Assembly (NCBI GenBank): GCA_021324595.1
Contig: JAJPIV010000068.1
Location: forward strand, 1-49,091
Reading direction: 5' to 3'
Length of the DNA: 49,091 nt
From: Actinomycetota bacterium
Lineage (GTDB): Bacteria; Actinomycetota; Actinomycetes; Streptosporangiales; Streptosporangiaceae
How positions within the stretch are numbered: position 1 is the first letter of the stretch; each line of letters starts with the position of its first letter. This document shows positions 16,567 through 25,561 of this stretch, one piece after another. Both the position numbers and the translations under genes were made by a program. The notes below the pieces were generated by a model. That model had not been told where the DNA came from and did no database searches. It saw nothing but the letters and a program-made list of their open reading frames with translations.

Positions 16567-18909
16567 TCAGGCCGTGGCGGTCTTCGCCGACTGCTCTTGG
16601 TGCTCCGCGCCCGCCGAGCCGCCGGGCCCGGTGGCCTCGCCCGCGGCGCCAGGGCCGCCCGTCGCCGCGTGGGACGAGCGCCGCTTGGCGATCACGATCG
16701 AGCCGACCACGATCACCAGGGCCACGACCGTCACCGCGACCCGCAGCCCGACGTTGCCCGAATACTTGACCACGCTGGTGGCGATCAGCAGCGAGACCAG
16801 GTTCATCACCTTGATGAGCGGGTTGATCGCCGGGCCGGCCGTGTCCTTGAACGGGTCACCGACCGTGTCCCCGATGACGGTGGCCGCGTGCGCCTCGGAG
16901 CCCTTGCCGCCATGCACGCCGTCCTCGACGAGCTTCTTGGCGTTGTCCCAGGCGCCGCCGGAGTTGGCCAGGAAGACGGCCATCAGCACCCCGGCAGCGA
17001 TCGCGCCGGCGAGGTAGGAGCCGAGCGGCGCGTACCCGAAGGCGAAGCCCACCGCGATCGGGGTGAGCACGGCGAGCAGGCCGGGCGTCGCGAGCTCGCG
17101 CAGCGAGTCCCTGGTGCAGATGTCGACCACCCGCCCGTACTCGGGCTGCTCGGAGTAGTCCATGATCCCGGGGTGCAGCCGGAACTGCTCGCGCACCTCG
17201 ACGACCACGCGCTGTGCCGCGCGCCCCACCGCCCGGATCAGCAGGCTGGCGAACAGGAAGACCACGGCCGCGCCGACCATCAGCCCGACCAGGTCGTTGG
17301 GCCGGTCGATGGACAGGCTGAAGGAGCTCGCCCTGGCCAGCGCCGACGTGACGGCGGTGCGGAACGCCCCGTACAGCGCGGTCGCCGCCAGGACGGCGGT
17401 GGCGATCGCGATGCCCTTCGTGATGGGCTTGGTGGTGTTGCCCACGGCGTCGAGGTGCGTCAGCACCTGGGCGCCCTCGCCGGTCACGTCGCCGCTCATC
17501 TCCGCGATGCCCTGGGCGTTGTCCGTCACCGGGCCGAAGGAGTCCATGGACACGATCACGCCGACGGTCGTGAGCAGGCCCGTGCCCGCCAGCGCGACGG
17601 CGAAGAGCGCGAGCGTGGCGTTCCCCGTGCCGAGCAGGAACGCGCCGTAGACCGCGGCGCCGATCAGCAGCGCTGAGTAGACGCCGGACTCCAGGCCGGT
17701 CGACACGCCCGACAGGATGACGGTCGCCGGCCCGGTGGTGGAGCTGTCGGCGATGTCACGGACCGGCCGGCGGGTCGTCTCGGTGAAGTACCCGGTGAGC
17801 AGCTGGATGGTGCTGGCGAGGACGAGCCCGATCAGGACTGCGCCGATGGCCAGCACGCGCGGGCTGCCGGCGTGGCCCAGGATCCCGGCCTCGGCCCCGG
17901 TCAGGCCGCTGAACCTGGCCGGCAGGAACACGAACGCCGCCCCGGCGACCAGGATCGCGGAGATGACCGCGGACACGAAGAACCCGCGGTTGATCGCTGA
18001 CATGCCGCTCCGGTCCCGCTGGCGCGGGGCGACGACGAAGATCCCGATGATCGCGGTGATCACGCCGATCGCCGGGACGATCAGCGGGAACACCAGGCCG
18101 ATGTTGCCGAAGGCCACCTTGCCGAGGATCAGCTAGGCGACGAGCGTGACCGCGTAGGACTCGAACAGGTCGGCGGCCATCCCCGCGCAGTCGCCGACGT
18201 TGTCGCCGACGTTGTCGGCGATCGTCGCGGCGTTGCGCGGGTCATCCTCGGGGATGTGCTTCTCCACCTTGCCGACCAGGTCCGCGCCCACGTCGGCGGC
18301 CTTCGTGTAGATCCCGCCGCCGACCCGCATGAACATGGCCAGCAGCGCGGCGCCGAAGCCGAAGCCCTCAAGGACGCTCGGCGCGTTGCCGCGGTAGATC
18401 AGGACCACGAGCGCGGCGCCGGCCAGGCCGAGCCCGACCGTGAACATGCCGGCCACGCCCCCCGTCCGGAAGGCGATCCGCAGGGCTGACCGCTCCCCGG
18501 CGCCCCTGGCCGCAGCGGCCACCCGGACGTTCCCGCGCACGGTCAGCGACATCCCGGTGAAGCCGGTCAGCCCCGAGAAGAGCGCGCCGACGAGGAAGAA
18601 CGCCGACCGGCCCCAGCGCACCGAGGCCGAGTCGGCGGGCAGCAGGAGCAGCACGAAGAAGATCACAACGACGAAGACGCCCAGCGTCTTGAACTGGCGC
18701 CGCAGGTAGGCGGCGGCGCCCTCCTGGACGGCGCGGGCGATCTGCTGCATCTTCTCGGTGCCCTGGCTGGCCGCGAGCACCTCCCTGACCAGCCAGCCCG
18801 CCACGGCGAGGGCGAGCAGGGCCACGACGGCCACGATTACCACCCAGGTCAGGTTGGACCCGGTTACGGTGGCCCCTCCGCTCGCCAGAGCGGGACCGAG
18901 CCTTCTCAT
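16567..18909 (-). pseudogene. hppA: H+-translocating pyrophosphatase hppA with in-frame amber codon
   Basis: A 781-codon reading frame for a membrane-bound proton pump driven by PPi hydrolysis. It is interrupted by one TAG at 18133-18135 (codon 259); the frame is identical on both sides. Upstream lie the PPi site [11 protein letters not shown] (206-216) and [19 protein letters not shown]. Downstream lies GNTTKPITKGIAIATA, whose Lys marks the K+-independent class. The amber sits in SYAVTLVA-stop-LILGK, normally a small residue, so TCG to TAG is the simplest change. Start is ATG at 18907-18909 with AGGAGG five bases upstream. No other damage is visible. It could be a recent null mutation, a sequencing error or readthrough. 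GTG at 18117 could restart the second part. Confidence 0.9.
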
Positions 18910-19202
18910 CTGTCCTCCTAGGCGGGCAGGGCCAGGCCGCGGGCACCAGCCATCCCCGGCGGGCCGGTGCGGCTGCCCTGCCACGTCACGTCATCAGGAA
19001 AAATCACACGTCGATGCGGCAGTGCCGGGAGTCTACGCATGCGAGCCAGGCCATCCTAAGGCGGGTCCGGCTGTCACCATGCGGCAACCCGATCGCGATC
19101 AGACGGTAACCGATGCGCGGCCCGCCCCGCCACGCCGCCCGGCTGGCGTGGCCGGATGCGCGCCGCGGCTGGCCCGCCCCCGGCGCGGCGCCCGCCGCGG
19201 GG

Positions 19203-19637
19203 TCAGGCCGGGGAACCCGCCGCGAGCGATCCGGACAGGGGCCAGCTCATGGTCACGCGGGTGCCCGCGGGGCTCTCGCTGATCCGCACGTCGTCGGCGA
19301 GCCCCGCGATCACGGCCAGCGAGAATCCCGGTGCCGCGGCCGCCCCCGCCACCGGGTCGGATGCCGGGCCGGAACCGCTCGGTGCCACCAGGCCGGCGTT
19401 GGCGACCTCGATCTCGAACCTCCCGTCGTGGCTGTCGAACGCGACCCGGACCGGCTCGCCCGGGTACTGCTCCCGGTGCGCCTCGACGGCGCGGGAGCAC
19501 GCCTCCCCGACGGCGAGCCTGACCTCGTCCAGGAGCGACTCGTCGACCCCGCTGCGCCGTGCGACCGCGACCGCGATCAGCCGGGCCGTGCGCACGTGGG
19601 CCGGCAGCGGCGTGAAGCTGACCTGTACCGTCGTCAT
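19203..19637 (-). CDS. RsbW-like anti-sigma regulatory factor (SCO3548-type)
   Basis: 144-residue HATPase-fold regulator. The N-box-like segment EVRLAVGEACSRAV (about 38-51) and a later G-box region (about 103-112) mark the serine-kinase/anti-sigma fold. In Streptomyces the matching neighbour of bldG (SCO3548) binds BldG and acts against it. Here it starts 25 bases after the bldG stop, in the same operon. The expected role is to phosphorylate or sequester BldG and hold a sigma factor. The sigma partner is not in the window. Confidence 0.82.
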   Translation of the reverse strand: MTTVQVSFTPLPAHVRTARLIAVAVARRSGVDESLLDEVRLAVGEACSRAVEAHREQYPGEPVRVAFDSHDGRFEIEVANAGLVAPSGSGPASDPVAGAAAAPGFSLAVIAGLADDVRISESPAGTRVTMSWPLSGSLAAGSPA

Positions 19638-19662
19638 CTGCGCACCACCGGCGGCCGGCGCC

Positions 19663-20013
19663 CTAGCGTTCCGACTTCCGCTCCTCGATGGCCTTGTCGA
19701 CGGTCTCGTAGATCCCGAACACCTTGGTCAGGCCGGTGATGCGGAAGATCTTCAGTATGCGCTCCTGAGTGCAGACCAGGTCCAGCGATCCGTCGTGCGC
19801 CCGCACCCGCTTGAGCCCGCCGACCAGCACGCCGAGCCCGGTGGAGTCGAGGAACTCGACCTTCTCCATGTTCACGACGAGCCGGTAGTGCCCTTGGGTG
19901 ACCAGCTCGATGAGGAGCTCACGCAGGCGCGGCGCGGTGTAGACGTCGATCTCGCCTCCCACGTCGACGATCTCGATGCCGTCCTTGTTGTAGTGATCCA
20001 GCTTCAGCTCCAC
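19663..20013 (-). CDS. bldG: STAS anti-anti-sigma factor BldG
   Basis: 116-residue STAS-domain protein with the phosphorylation motif [19 protein letters not shown] and the tail [15 protein letters not shown], very like Streptomyces BldG. The start is GTG at 20011-20013, four bases after GGAGGG. With this start the acceptor serine is residue 57, the position known for BldG; the in-frame ATG six codons upstream would break that. BldG switches between phosphorylated and free forms to release sigma factors in development and stress. A -10-like TATAGA lies about 135 bases upstream. Confidence 0.9.
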   Translation of the reverse strand: MELKLDHYNKDGIEIVDVGGEIDVYTAPRLRELLIELVTQGHYRLVVNMEKVEFLDSTGLGVLVGGLKRVRAHDGSLDLVCTQERILKIFRITGLTKVFGIYETVDKAIEERKSER

Positions 20014-20147
20014 AGGTCCCTCCAGCGCCATGCATCCATTGTCCCGGCCATTGGCCCCCGCTGGCCCCGGCCGGCGCGCGAGCCGCGATGATCAGCATCG
20101 CGTGCGCGAGGAGCTCCCGCAGGCGTTCGACCACGCTCCGTCCCATG

Positions 20148-20153
20148 TCTATA
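20148..20153 (-). promoter_or_regulatory. Possible -10 element for bldG
   Basis: TATAGA on the minus strand, within an otherwise GC-rich gap between divergent bldG and the helicase gene. It would give a leader of about 130 bases. No good -35 hexamer is visible. Confidence 0.3.
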
Positions 20154-20203
20154 CCAGATCACGGCAGACGGCACCCAGCCGCTGATGACAAACTTCAGAT
20201 GCC

Positions 20204-22711
20204 ATGCCCGACCTGTCACCCGCGCCGGCCGCCTCGGGTCGCCGCGCCCCCGCTCGGCGGCGGCGGGCCGGCACCGGGCCGCCGCAGGCGCCTCCGGCCC
20301 CGCGCCAGGGGCCTCCCGGGCAGCCGCCCCCGGCCCAGGGGCAGCCACCCCCGGCCCCGGCCCTGAGGCTGCTCGAGCGGGCCGAGGCGGCAGGCCGGCT
20401 GACGCACGTGACCCGGCTGCCCGCCCGCGAGGGCCGGGCCGTCCCCTGGCCGTCCTGGGTGCCGGCCGGGCTCGCCGCCGCGTTCGCGCGCACCGGCGTC
20501 CCGCTGCCCTGGGAGCACCAGGCCGCCGCCGCAGAGCACGCCAGGGCCGGAAGAGGCGTCATCCTGGCCACCGGCACGGCATCGGGCAAGTCGGTCGGCT
20601 ACCTGGCGCCCGCGCTCACCGCGATCGGCGAGGGGGCCACCGCGCTCTACCGGGCGCCGACCAGGGCGCTGGCCGCCGACCAGCTACGCCTGGTCGAGGG
20701 GCTCGCGGCGGCCTGGGATCACGGCCCGGGCCCGGAAGGCCGCCAGGCGCCCGCGGCCGGGCCGCGGCGGGCGCGGGGATCGTGGCCGGGCCCGCGGGCG
20801 GCCGTCGTGGACTCCGACACGCCGCCGGGGCAGCGGGCCTGGGCCCGGCAGCACGCGACCTACCTGCTGACCACCCCGGACATGCTGCACCACGCGCTGC
20901 TGCCGCAGCATCGCCGCTGGCACGGGTTCTACCGGCGGCTCCGGTACGTGATCGTGGACGAGTGCCACGGCTACCGCGGCGTCTTCGGCTCGCATGTGGC
21001 GCAGGTCCTGCGCCGGCTCCGCCGGGTCGCCGAGCATCACCGCGAGCCCGGTGCCCCGGGCCTGACCTTCGTGCTCGCGTCCGCGACGATCGGCGACCCG
21101 GCCGCGTTCGCCGAGCTGCTCACCGGACTTCCGGCGGTCCCGGTGACGGGGGACGCCTCGCCGCGCCCGGACCGCACGTTCGCGCTGTGGCAGCCGCCGC
21201 TCACCGCCCCGGCCAGACCGGGCCCGGCGATCCGCCGGTCCGCGGTCGCGGAGGCCGGGGACATGCTCGCGGACCTGGTGCGCGCCGGCGTCCCCGCACT
21301 GGCGTTCGTCCGGTCCCGCCGCGCCGCCGAGGAGGCCGCCGCCGCGGCGAAGGGCCGGCTCGCGGACCTGGGAGCCGCCGGGCTGGCGGGCCGGGTGGCG
21401 GCCTACCGGTCGGGCTACCTGCCGAACGAGCGCCGCCAGCTAGAACGGGCACTGCGGTCCGGCCAGGTCACCGCGCTCGCCGCCACATCGGCGCTCGAGC
21501 TCGGGGTAGACATCACCGGGTTGGACGCGGTGGTGATCGCCGGCTGGCCCGGCAGCCGCTCGGCCCTGTGGCAGCGGGCGGGCCGGGCGGGCCGGGCTGG
21601 CCGTCCCGCCGTGGCCGTGCTCATCGCCGGGGACGACCCTCTCGACACCTACCTGGTGCATCACCCGGATGCCCTGTTCGGCCAGCCAGTGGAGTCGGCG
21701 GTCCTCGACCCGGGCAACCCCTACATCCTCGCCCCGCACCTGTACGCGGCCGCGGCCGAGCTTCCGCTGACCGAAGCCGACCTGGCCATGTTCGGCGCGC
21801 CCGCGCGCGCCGCCGTCGCCGGGCTGGTGGCGGCCGGCCGGATGCGCGACCGCGGCGGCCGGTGGCACCCGGCCGGCCCGCGCCGCCCGGTGCCGGCGAG
21901 CCTGCGCGGGGCGGCCGGCCGGCCGGTCCGGATCGTCGAGCGATCGACCGGCCGGCTGATCGGCCTGATCGACGAGCCGTCGGCGCACGTCTTCGCCCAC
22001 GCCGGGGCGGTCTACGCGCACCAGGGCGAGCCCTATCTGATCACCAGCCTCGACCTCGGCGACCGGGTCGCGCTGGCCGAGGCCGGCGACCCCGGCTACG
22101 TCACCGCGGCGCGCCAGCGGACAGGGCTGGCCGTCGCGGCCGAGCGCCGGGGCGAGGCCTGGGGCGAGGCGACCGTGCACTTCGGCGACGTCGTGGTCAC
22201 CAGGCAGGTCACCTCCTTCACCCGCAGGGAGCCGCGGACGGGGCGGGCGCTCGGCGAGGAGCCGCTTGACCTGCCCGAGCGCACGCTGCGCACCAGGGCG
22301 GTCTGGTGGACGCTCTCCGCGGGACAGCGGGCGCGCCTCGCGGGCCAGGGCGTGGACCTGGCCGGGGCGGCCCATGCCGCCGAGCACGCCGCGATCGGCC
22401 TCCTGCCGCTGGTGGCCGCCTGCGACCGGTGGGACGTCGGCGGCTTGTCGGCGGACTCGCACCCCTCGACCGGCCGGCTGACGATCTTCGTGTACGACGG
22501 CCACGACGGCGGGGCCGGGTTCGCCGAGCGGGGCTTCGCGGCGGCCGCTCACTGGCTGAGGGCGACGGCGCAGGCCATCGCCGGCTGCGAGTGCGCCGAC
22601 GGCTGCCCGTCCTGCGTTCAGTCGCCCAAGTGCGGAAGCGGGAACGACCCGCTCTCCAAGCCCGGGGCGGCCGCGCTGTACGCGGCCCTGCTCGCCGTCG
22701 CGCCCGGGTGA
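20204..22711 (+). CDS. MrfA/YprA-like DEAH helicase with Cys cluster
   Basis: 835 residues. After a Pro-rich head (1-55) come a RecA-like domain with motif I ATGTASGKS (122-130) and motif II VDECH (251-255), then SATIGD (motif III) and domain 2 with AATSALELGVDITGLD and QRAGRAGRAG. The C-terminal domain ends in a Cys cluster, C795, C797, C801, C804 and C810 (CECADGCPSC), as in MrfA/YprA and Hrq1-type 3'-5' helicases, where it stabilises the enzyme. MrfA acts in repair of mitomycin-type DNA damage. Divergent from bldG, as in Streptomyces (SCO3550). The start has no clear ribosome site. Confidence 0.87.
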   Translation: MPDLSPAPAASGRRAPARRRRAGTGPPQAPPAPRQGPPGQPPPAQGQPPPAPALRLLERAEAAGRLTHVTRLPAREGRAVPWPSWVPAGLAAAFARTGVPLPWEHQAAAAEHARAGRGVILATGTASGKSVGYLAPALTAIGEGATALYRAPTRALAADQLRLVEGLAAAWDHGPGPEGRQAPAAGPRRARGSWPGPRAAVVDSDTPPGQRAWARQHATYLLTTPDMLHHALLPQHRRWHGFYRRLRYVIVDECHGYRGVFGSHVAQVLRRLRRVAEHHREPGAPGLTFVLASATIGDPAAFAELLTGLPAVPVTGDASPRPDRTFALWQPPLTAPARPGPAIRRSAVAEAGDMLADLVRAGVPALAFVRSRRAAEEAAAAAKGRLADLGAAGLAGRVAAYRSGYLPNERRQLERALRSGQVTALAATSALELGVDITGLDAVVIAGWPGSRSALWQRAGRAGRAGRPAVAVLIAGDDPLDTYLVHHPDALFGQPVESAVLDPGNPYILAPHLYAAAAELPLTEADLAMFGAPARAAVAGLVAAGRMRDRGGRWHPAGPRRPVPASLRGAAGRPVRIVERSTGRLIGLIDEPSAHVFAHAGAVYAHQGEPYLITSLDLGDRVALAEAGDPGYVTAARQRTGLAVAAERRGEAWGEATVHFGDVVVTRQVTSFTRREPRTGRALGEEPLDLPERTLRTRAVWWTLSAGQRARLAGQGVDLAGAAHAAEHAAIGLLPLVAACDRWDVGGLSADSHPSTGRLTIFVYDGHDGGAGFAERGFAAAAHWLRATAQAIAGCECADGCPSCVQSPKCGSGNDPLSKPGAAALYAALLAVAPG

Positions 22712-22882
22712 GCCGGTGCCACGGCGCGCCGGCGTGACGGCAGCCCAGGGGCGCGGGCGGCAGGCGGCCGGGTGCGGCCATGGCGCCCGGGGGCGCGGGG
22801 CGGAGGGGCGCGGCGCGGACCAGCGGGCGCCGCGCGGAGCGGTGTGGGCAGCCGTGACCAGGGAAAATGATCAGAGAATGGG

Positions 22883-22957
22883 GCGACCCCCGCCGGGGGG
22901 GAGAGCGGGGGTCGCGGTACGGGCCCGACTCCGGGGGGACAGAGCGGTTCCGTAACT
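22883..22957 (-). ncRNA. 6C small RNA
   Basis: Two hairpins with C-rich loops lie in tandem on the minus strand. Hairpin 1 (22918-22954): TACGG/CCGTA and CCGCTC/GAG.CGG stems enclosing six C (22933-22938). Hairpin 2 (22883-22915): an 11-bp perfect stem GCGACCCCCGC/GCGGGGGTCGC enclosing seven C (22895-22901), which would also end transcription. This is the defining layout of the actinobacterial 6C RNA (B11 in M. tuberculosis). Position supports it: it lies upstream of and divergent from a HAD-IB hydrolase gene, as in Mycobacterium. In known cases the C-loops base-pair with G-rich ribosome sites of target mRNAs. Confidence 0.85.
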
Positions 22958-22963
22958 TACGAA

Positions 22964-22992
22964 ATCCTACGCGCAGGGGGGCAAAGTTACTA
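22964..22992 (-). promoter_or_regulatory. Promoter of the 6C RNA
   Basis: TAGGAT (minus strand, 22964-22969) is a good -10 and puts the start at about 22957, at the base of the first hairpin. TAGTAA sits 17 bases upstream as a poor -35. The palindrome CGTAAGTTACG covers the start point (22951-22961). The same region should also hold the divergent HAD promoter. Confidence 0.5.
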
Positions 22993-23048
22993 GCCGGTTC
23001 AGGCTGACGGGGATTGGTTTTCACGATGGTCCCCTATGCTGCCGGACC

Positions 23049-23792
23049 ATGGACACTCCCGCCGATGGCACGGCGAGGGCGGCCGCGGCCTTCTTCGATC
23101 TTGACAAGACGCTGATCTCGCGGTCGAGCACGCTGGCGTTCGTGCCATCGTTCTACCGGCACGGGCTGATCAGCCGCGCGCAGGCGATCCGCGGCGCATT
23201 CGCCCAGCTCGCCTTCCGGCTCGGCGGTGCAGATCACCGCCAGATGGAGCGCATCAAGGAGCAGCTGACGCGGCTGTGCCGCGGCTGGCCCGCCGAGCGC
23301 GTGAGCGAGATCGTGACCACCTACCTCGGCCAGACCATCGGCCCGATCGTCTACCGGGAGGCGCGCTGGCTCGTCGACGAGCACAAGCGCGCCGGCCGGG
23401 ACGTGATCATCGTATCGACCGCCGGAGAGGAGATGGTCGGGCCGATCGGCGGCATGCTCGGGGCCTCCGAGGTCATCGCCACGAGGATGCGGCTGGCCGA
23501 CGGCCGTTACACCGGCGAGGTGGAGTTCTACGCCTACGGCGAGGCCAAGGCGAGGCGGATGCGCGAGCTGGCCGGGGAGCGCGGCTACGACATGGCCCAG
23601 TGCTTCGCCTACAGCGACTCGGTGACCGACCTGCCGATGCTGGAGGCGGTGGGCCACCCGCACGCCGTCAACCCCGACCGCGAGCTGCGCAGGGTGGCCT
23701 GCGAGCGGGGCTGGCCGGTGCTCGCGATCGCCCGCCCGCCGGGCGCTGGCCGCCGCTCGCACGCCATGGCATCCGGAGAGATCACGACTTGA
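23049..23792 (+). CDS. HAD-IB family phosphatase (SerB-like)
   Basis: 247 residues. The HAD nucleophile motif FFDLDKTL (about 16-23) is followed by a helical cap, motif II VSTAGE (about 120-125) and motif III/IV YSDSVTDLPML (about 193-203). These place it in subfamily IB with phosphoserine-phosphatase-like enzymes; the substrate is unknown. It lies beside the 6C RNA, as does its Mycobacterium counterpart. A possible -10 TATGCT sits 9 bases before the ATG, so the leader may be very short. A strong hairpin at 24005-24037 follows. Confidence 0.85.
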   Translation: MDTPADGTARAAAAFFDLDKTLISRSSTLAFVPSFYRHGLISRAQAIRGAFAQLAFRLGGADHRQMERIKEQLTRLCRGWPAERVSEIVTTYLGQTIGPIVYREARWLVDEHKRAGRDVIIVSTAGEEMVGPIGGMLGASEVIATRMRLADGRYTGEVEFYAYGEAKARRMRELAGERGYDMAQCFAYSDSVTDLPMLEAVGHPHAVNPDRELRRVACERGWPVLAIARPPGAGRRSHAMASGEITT

Positions 23793-24004
23793 TCACGCCA
23801 GGCACTTCCCAAGCACGGCGATCCGGCGTAGAAATGAGACACGGACCACTCGGTCCCGGCACGGCAGCCGGGTACCCACGCGCGACCAGCCGCGGGAGGC
23901 GGCCGAGACAGGAGCATCGAGCCGGAGCGCGCACAGCCGAGGCGAGGCCGGTGCCCTGCCCGGCGGATGGGTGCACGCATGGTAGCCCGGAATTGACGTG
24001 GCCT
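23793..24004. other. Intergenic region, no gene seen
   Basis: About 210 bases after the HAD gene. Reading frames on both strands are short and lack coding-like third-position bias or ribosome sites. A TTGACG hexamer occurs near 23994 on the plus strand without a convincing partner. A terminator hairpin follows. Confidence 0.4.
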
Positions 24005-24037
24005 GGCGGCGGCGCCCCGTACCGGGGCGCCGTCGCC
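24005..24037 (+). terminator. Strong hairpin terminator
   Basis: A 14-base arm (24005-24018) pairs with 24024-24037 apart from one mismatch or wobble, with loop GTACC. It lies between the HAD gene and the holin-like gene. Confidence 0.6.
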
Positions 24038-24191
24038 CTGTTCCGGCCGTCGCCACTCCCGACCGGTACGCCGCCGCGCCGGGCGGTCCCGCGCGCCACG
24101 GCGCGCGGGGCGCGGGATCCCGCCGGGGCGTGACGCGATTGCCCGGGCAGGCGGTGCGGGAGACTGGACGTGACAGCGGAAGGGAGTGAGC

Positions 24192-24635
24192 ATGGCCGAA
24201 CCGACGACGCGCGGCCAGTCCGACATGTCGCGGGCATCTCTCGGCGACCTTGTCGCGCTCGCAGTCAGCGATCTCTCGCAGCTCGTCAAGTGCGAGGTCG
24301 ACCTCGCGAAGCAGGAGCTGAAGCAGGACGCCCGCCGCCTGGGCGCGGGCGGCGCGCTGCTGGGCGTGGCCGCGTTCGCTGGTTGCCTGGTCCTGGTGCT
24401 GCTCTGCTTTGCCTACGCCTACGGCCTGCAGGCCGCCGGCATCTGGCCCTGGGCCGCGTTCCTGATCGCCGCGGGCACCTGCGTGCTGCTCGCCGGCGGG
24501 GCGATCGCGATCGGCTTCGCCAAGTTCCGCGGCCTGTCCGGGCTGCGCCGCACCCGGAGCACCGTGTCCGGTGACCTTGCGCTGATCAGGCGAGACGGCG
24601 GCGCGCCGACGGCCCGGCTCCCGGGGAAGAGCTAG
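24192..24635 (+). CDS. Actinobacterial phage-holin-like membrane protein
   Basis: 147 residues. A charged amphipathic helix (about 15-50, LVALAVSDLSQLVKCEVDLAK) precedes two membrane helices (about 54-76 and 85-107) and a basic tail. This matches the Phage_holin_3_6 type widely present in actinomycete chromosomes, where no lysis function is known. ATG at 24192 has GGGAG five bases upstream; a GTG two codons earlier is less likely. The next gene starts two bases after the stop. Confidence 0.78.
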   Translation: MAEPTTRGQSDMSRASLGDLVALAVSDLSQLVKCEVDLAKQELKQDARRLGAGGALLGVAAFAGCLVLVLLCFAYAYGLQAAGIWPWAAFLIAAGTCVLLAGGAIAIGFAKFRGLSGLRRTRSTVSGDLALIRRDGGAPTARLPGKS

Positions 24636-24637
24636 CC

Positions 24638-25561
24638 GTGGGGCCGGGCGGCGAGGCGTCCATCTACCTGGACGGGCCTTGGTCCCACCGGTCGGTGAGC
24701 GCCAACGGCACCCGCTTCCATGCGGCGGAGAGCGGCGACGGGCCGCTCGTGCTCCTGCTGCACGGCTTTCCCGAGTTCTGGTGGACCTGGCGGAGCCAGC
24801 TGCCCGCCCTCGCCGATGCCGGGTTCAGGGCGGTCGCGGTGGACCTGCGCGGCTACGGGGGCAGCGACAAGCCTCCCCGCGGCTACGACCTGATCACGGC
24901 GGCATCGGACGCCGCGGGGCTCATCCGGTCCCTCGGCGAGGCCAACGCGGTCGTGGTGGGGCACGACTGGGGCGGCATGATCGCCTGGACGATGGCGGCC
25001 TACTTCCCGAAGGTGGTGCGGCGGCTCGCGGTGGTCAGCGCGGCGCATCCCCTTCGGCTGCGCGCGGCCGTGCTCGCCGATCCGGCCGGCCAGGGACGCG
25101 GCAGCGCCCACGTGCTGCGTTTCCAGCTGCCTGTGCTGCCGGAGCGCCAGCTGCTCCGCGACCGGGCGCGTGAGGTGGGCCGGATGCTGGAGGCCTGGTC
25201 GCGGCCCGGCTGGCCGGACGCGGCGACCGAGCGCGCCTACCGGGCGGCGATGTGCGTGCCCTCGGTCGCCCACTCGGCCCTTGAGTATCACCGCTGGCTG
25301 CTCAGGTCCCGGCTGCGGCCCGATGGCATGCGGTACGCGCGGGTGATGCGCACGCCCGTCCAGGTGCCGACGCTCCAGATCCACGGCGCGCTCGACACCT
25401 GCGTGCTGCCCCGGACGGCGCGCGGATCCGGCCGGTTCGTGGAGGGGCCGTACCGCTGGCGCCTCATCGACGGCGCCGGGCACTTCCCCCACGAGGAGGT
25501 GCCGGGCAAGTTCGACCTGGAGCTGCGGTCCTGGCTGGCCGATCCGGAGCCGGAGCGCTGA
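24638..25561 (+). CDS. Alpha/beta hydrolase, epoxide-hydrolase-like
   Basis: 307 residues. Oxyanion motif HGFPEFWWTWR (about 42-52), nucleophile elbow GHDWGG with Asp as nucleophile (about 108-113), and a late catalytic His in GAGHFPHEE (about 279-287). An Asp nucleophile with HGFP is typical of soluble epoxide hydrolases and haloalkane dehalogenases. The physiological substrate is unknown. GTG start two bases after the holin-like stop, and a TGATG overlap with the next gene, suggest one operon. Confidence 0.85.
   Translation: MGPGGEASIYLDGPWSHRSVSANGTRFHAAESGDGPLVLLLHGFPEFWWTWRSQLPALADAGFRAVAVDLRGYGGSDKPPRGYDLITAASDAAGLIRSLGEANAVVVGHDWGGMIAWTMAAYFPKVVRRLAVVSAAHPLRLRAAVLADPAGQGRGSAHVLRFQLPVLPERQLLRDRAREVGRMLEAWSRPGWPDAATERAYRAAMCVPSVAHSALEYHRWLLRSRLRPDGMRYARVMRTPVQVPTLQIHGALDTCVLPRTARGSGRFVEGPYRWRLIDGAGHFPHEEVPGKFDLELRSWLADPEPER

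Noticed and set aside
16567-18909. Genome-wide recoding of TAG, given ambers in hppA and in the integrase
   Set aside because: TAG is a plain terminator of several intact genes here (GH1, CDF, bldG, holin-like), and the integrase also has frameshifts. That both ambers are followed by CTG is probably chance.
22883-22915. Rho-independent terminator of the helicase gene on the plus strand
   Set aside because: The hairpin loop is seven C on the minus strand, with a second C6 hairpin and a promoter upstream, so the 6C RNA explains it better. It could still stop plus-strand transcription.
22940-22992. BldN-type (CGTAAC) promoter for the HAD gene
   Set aside because: CGTAAC is present on the plus strand but no matching -10 element follows at the right distance.
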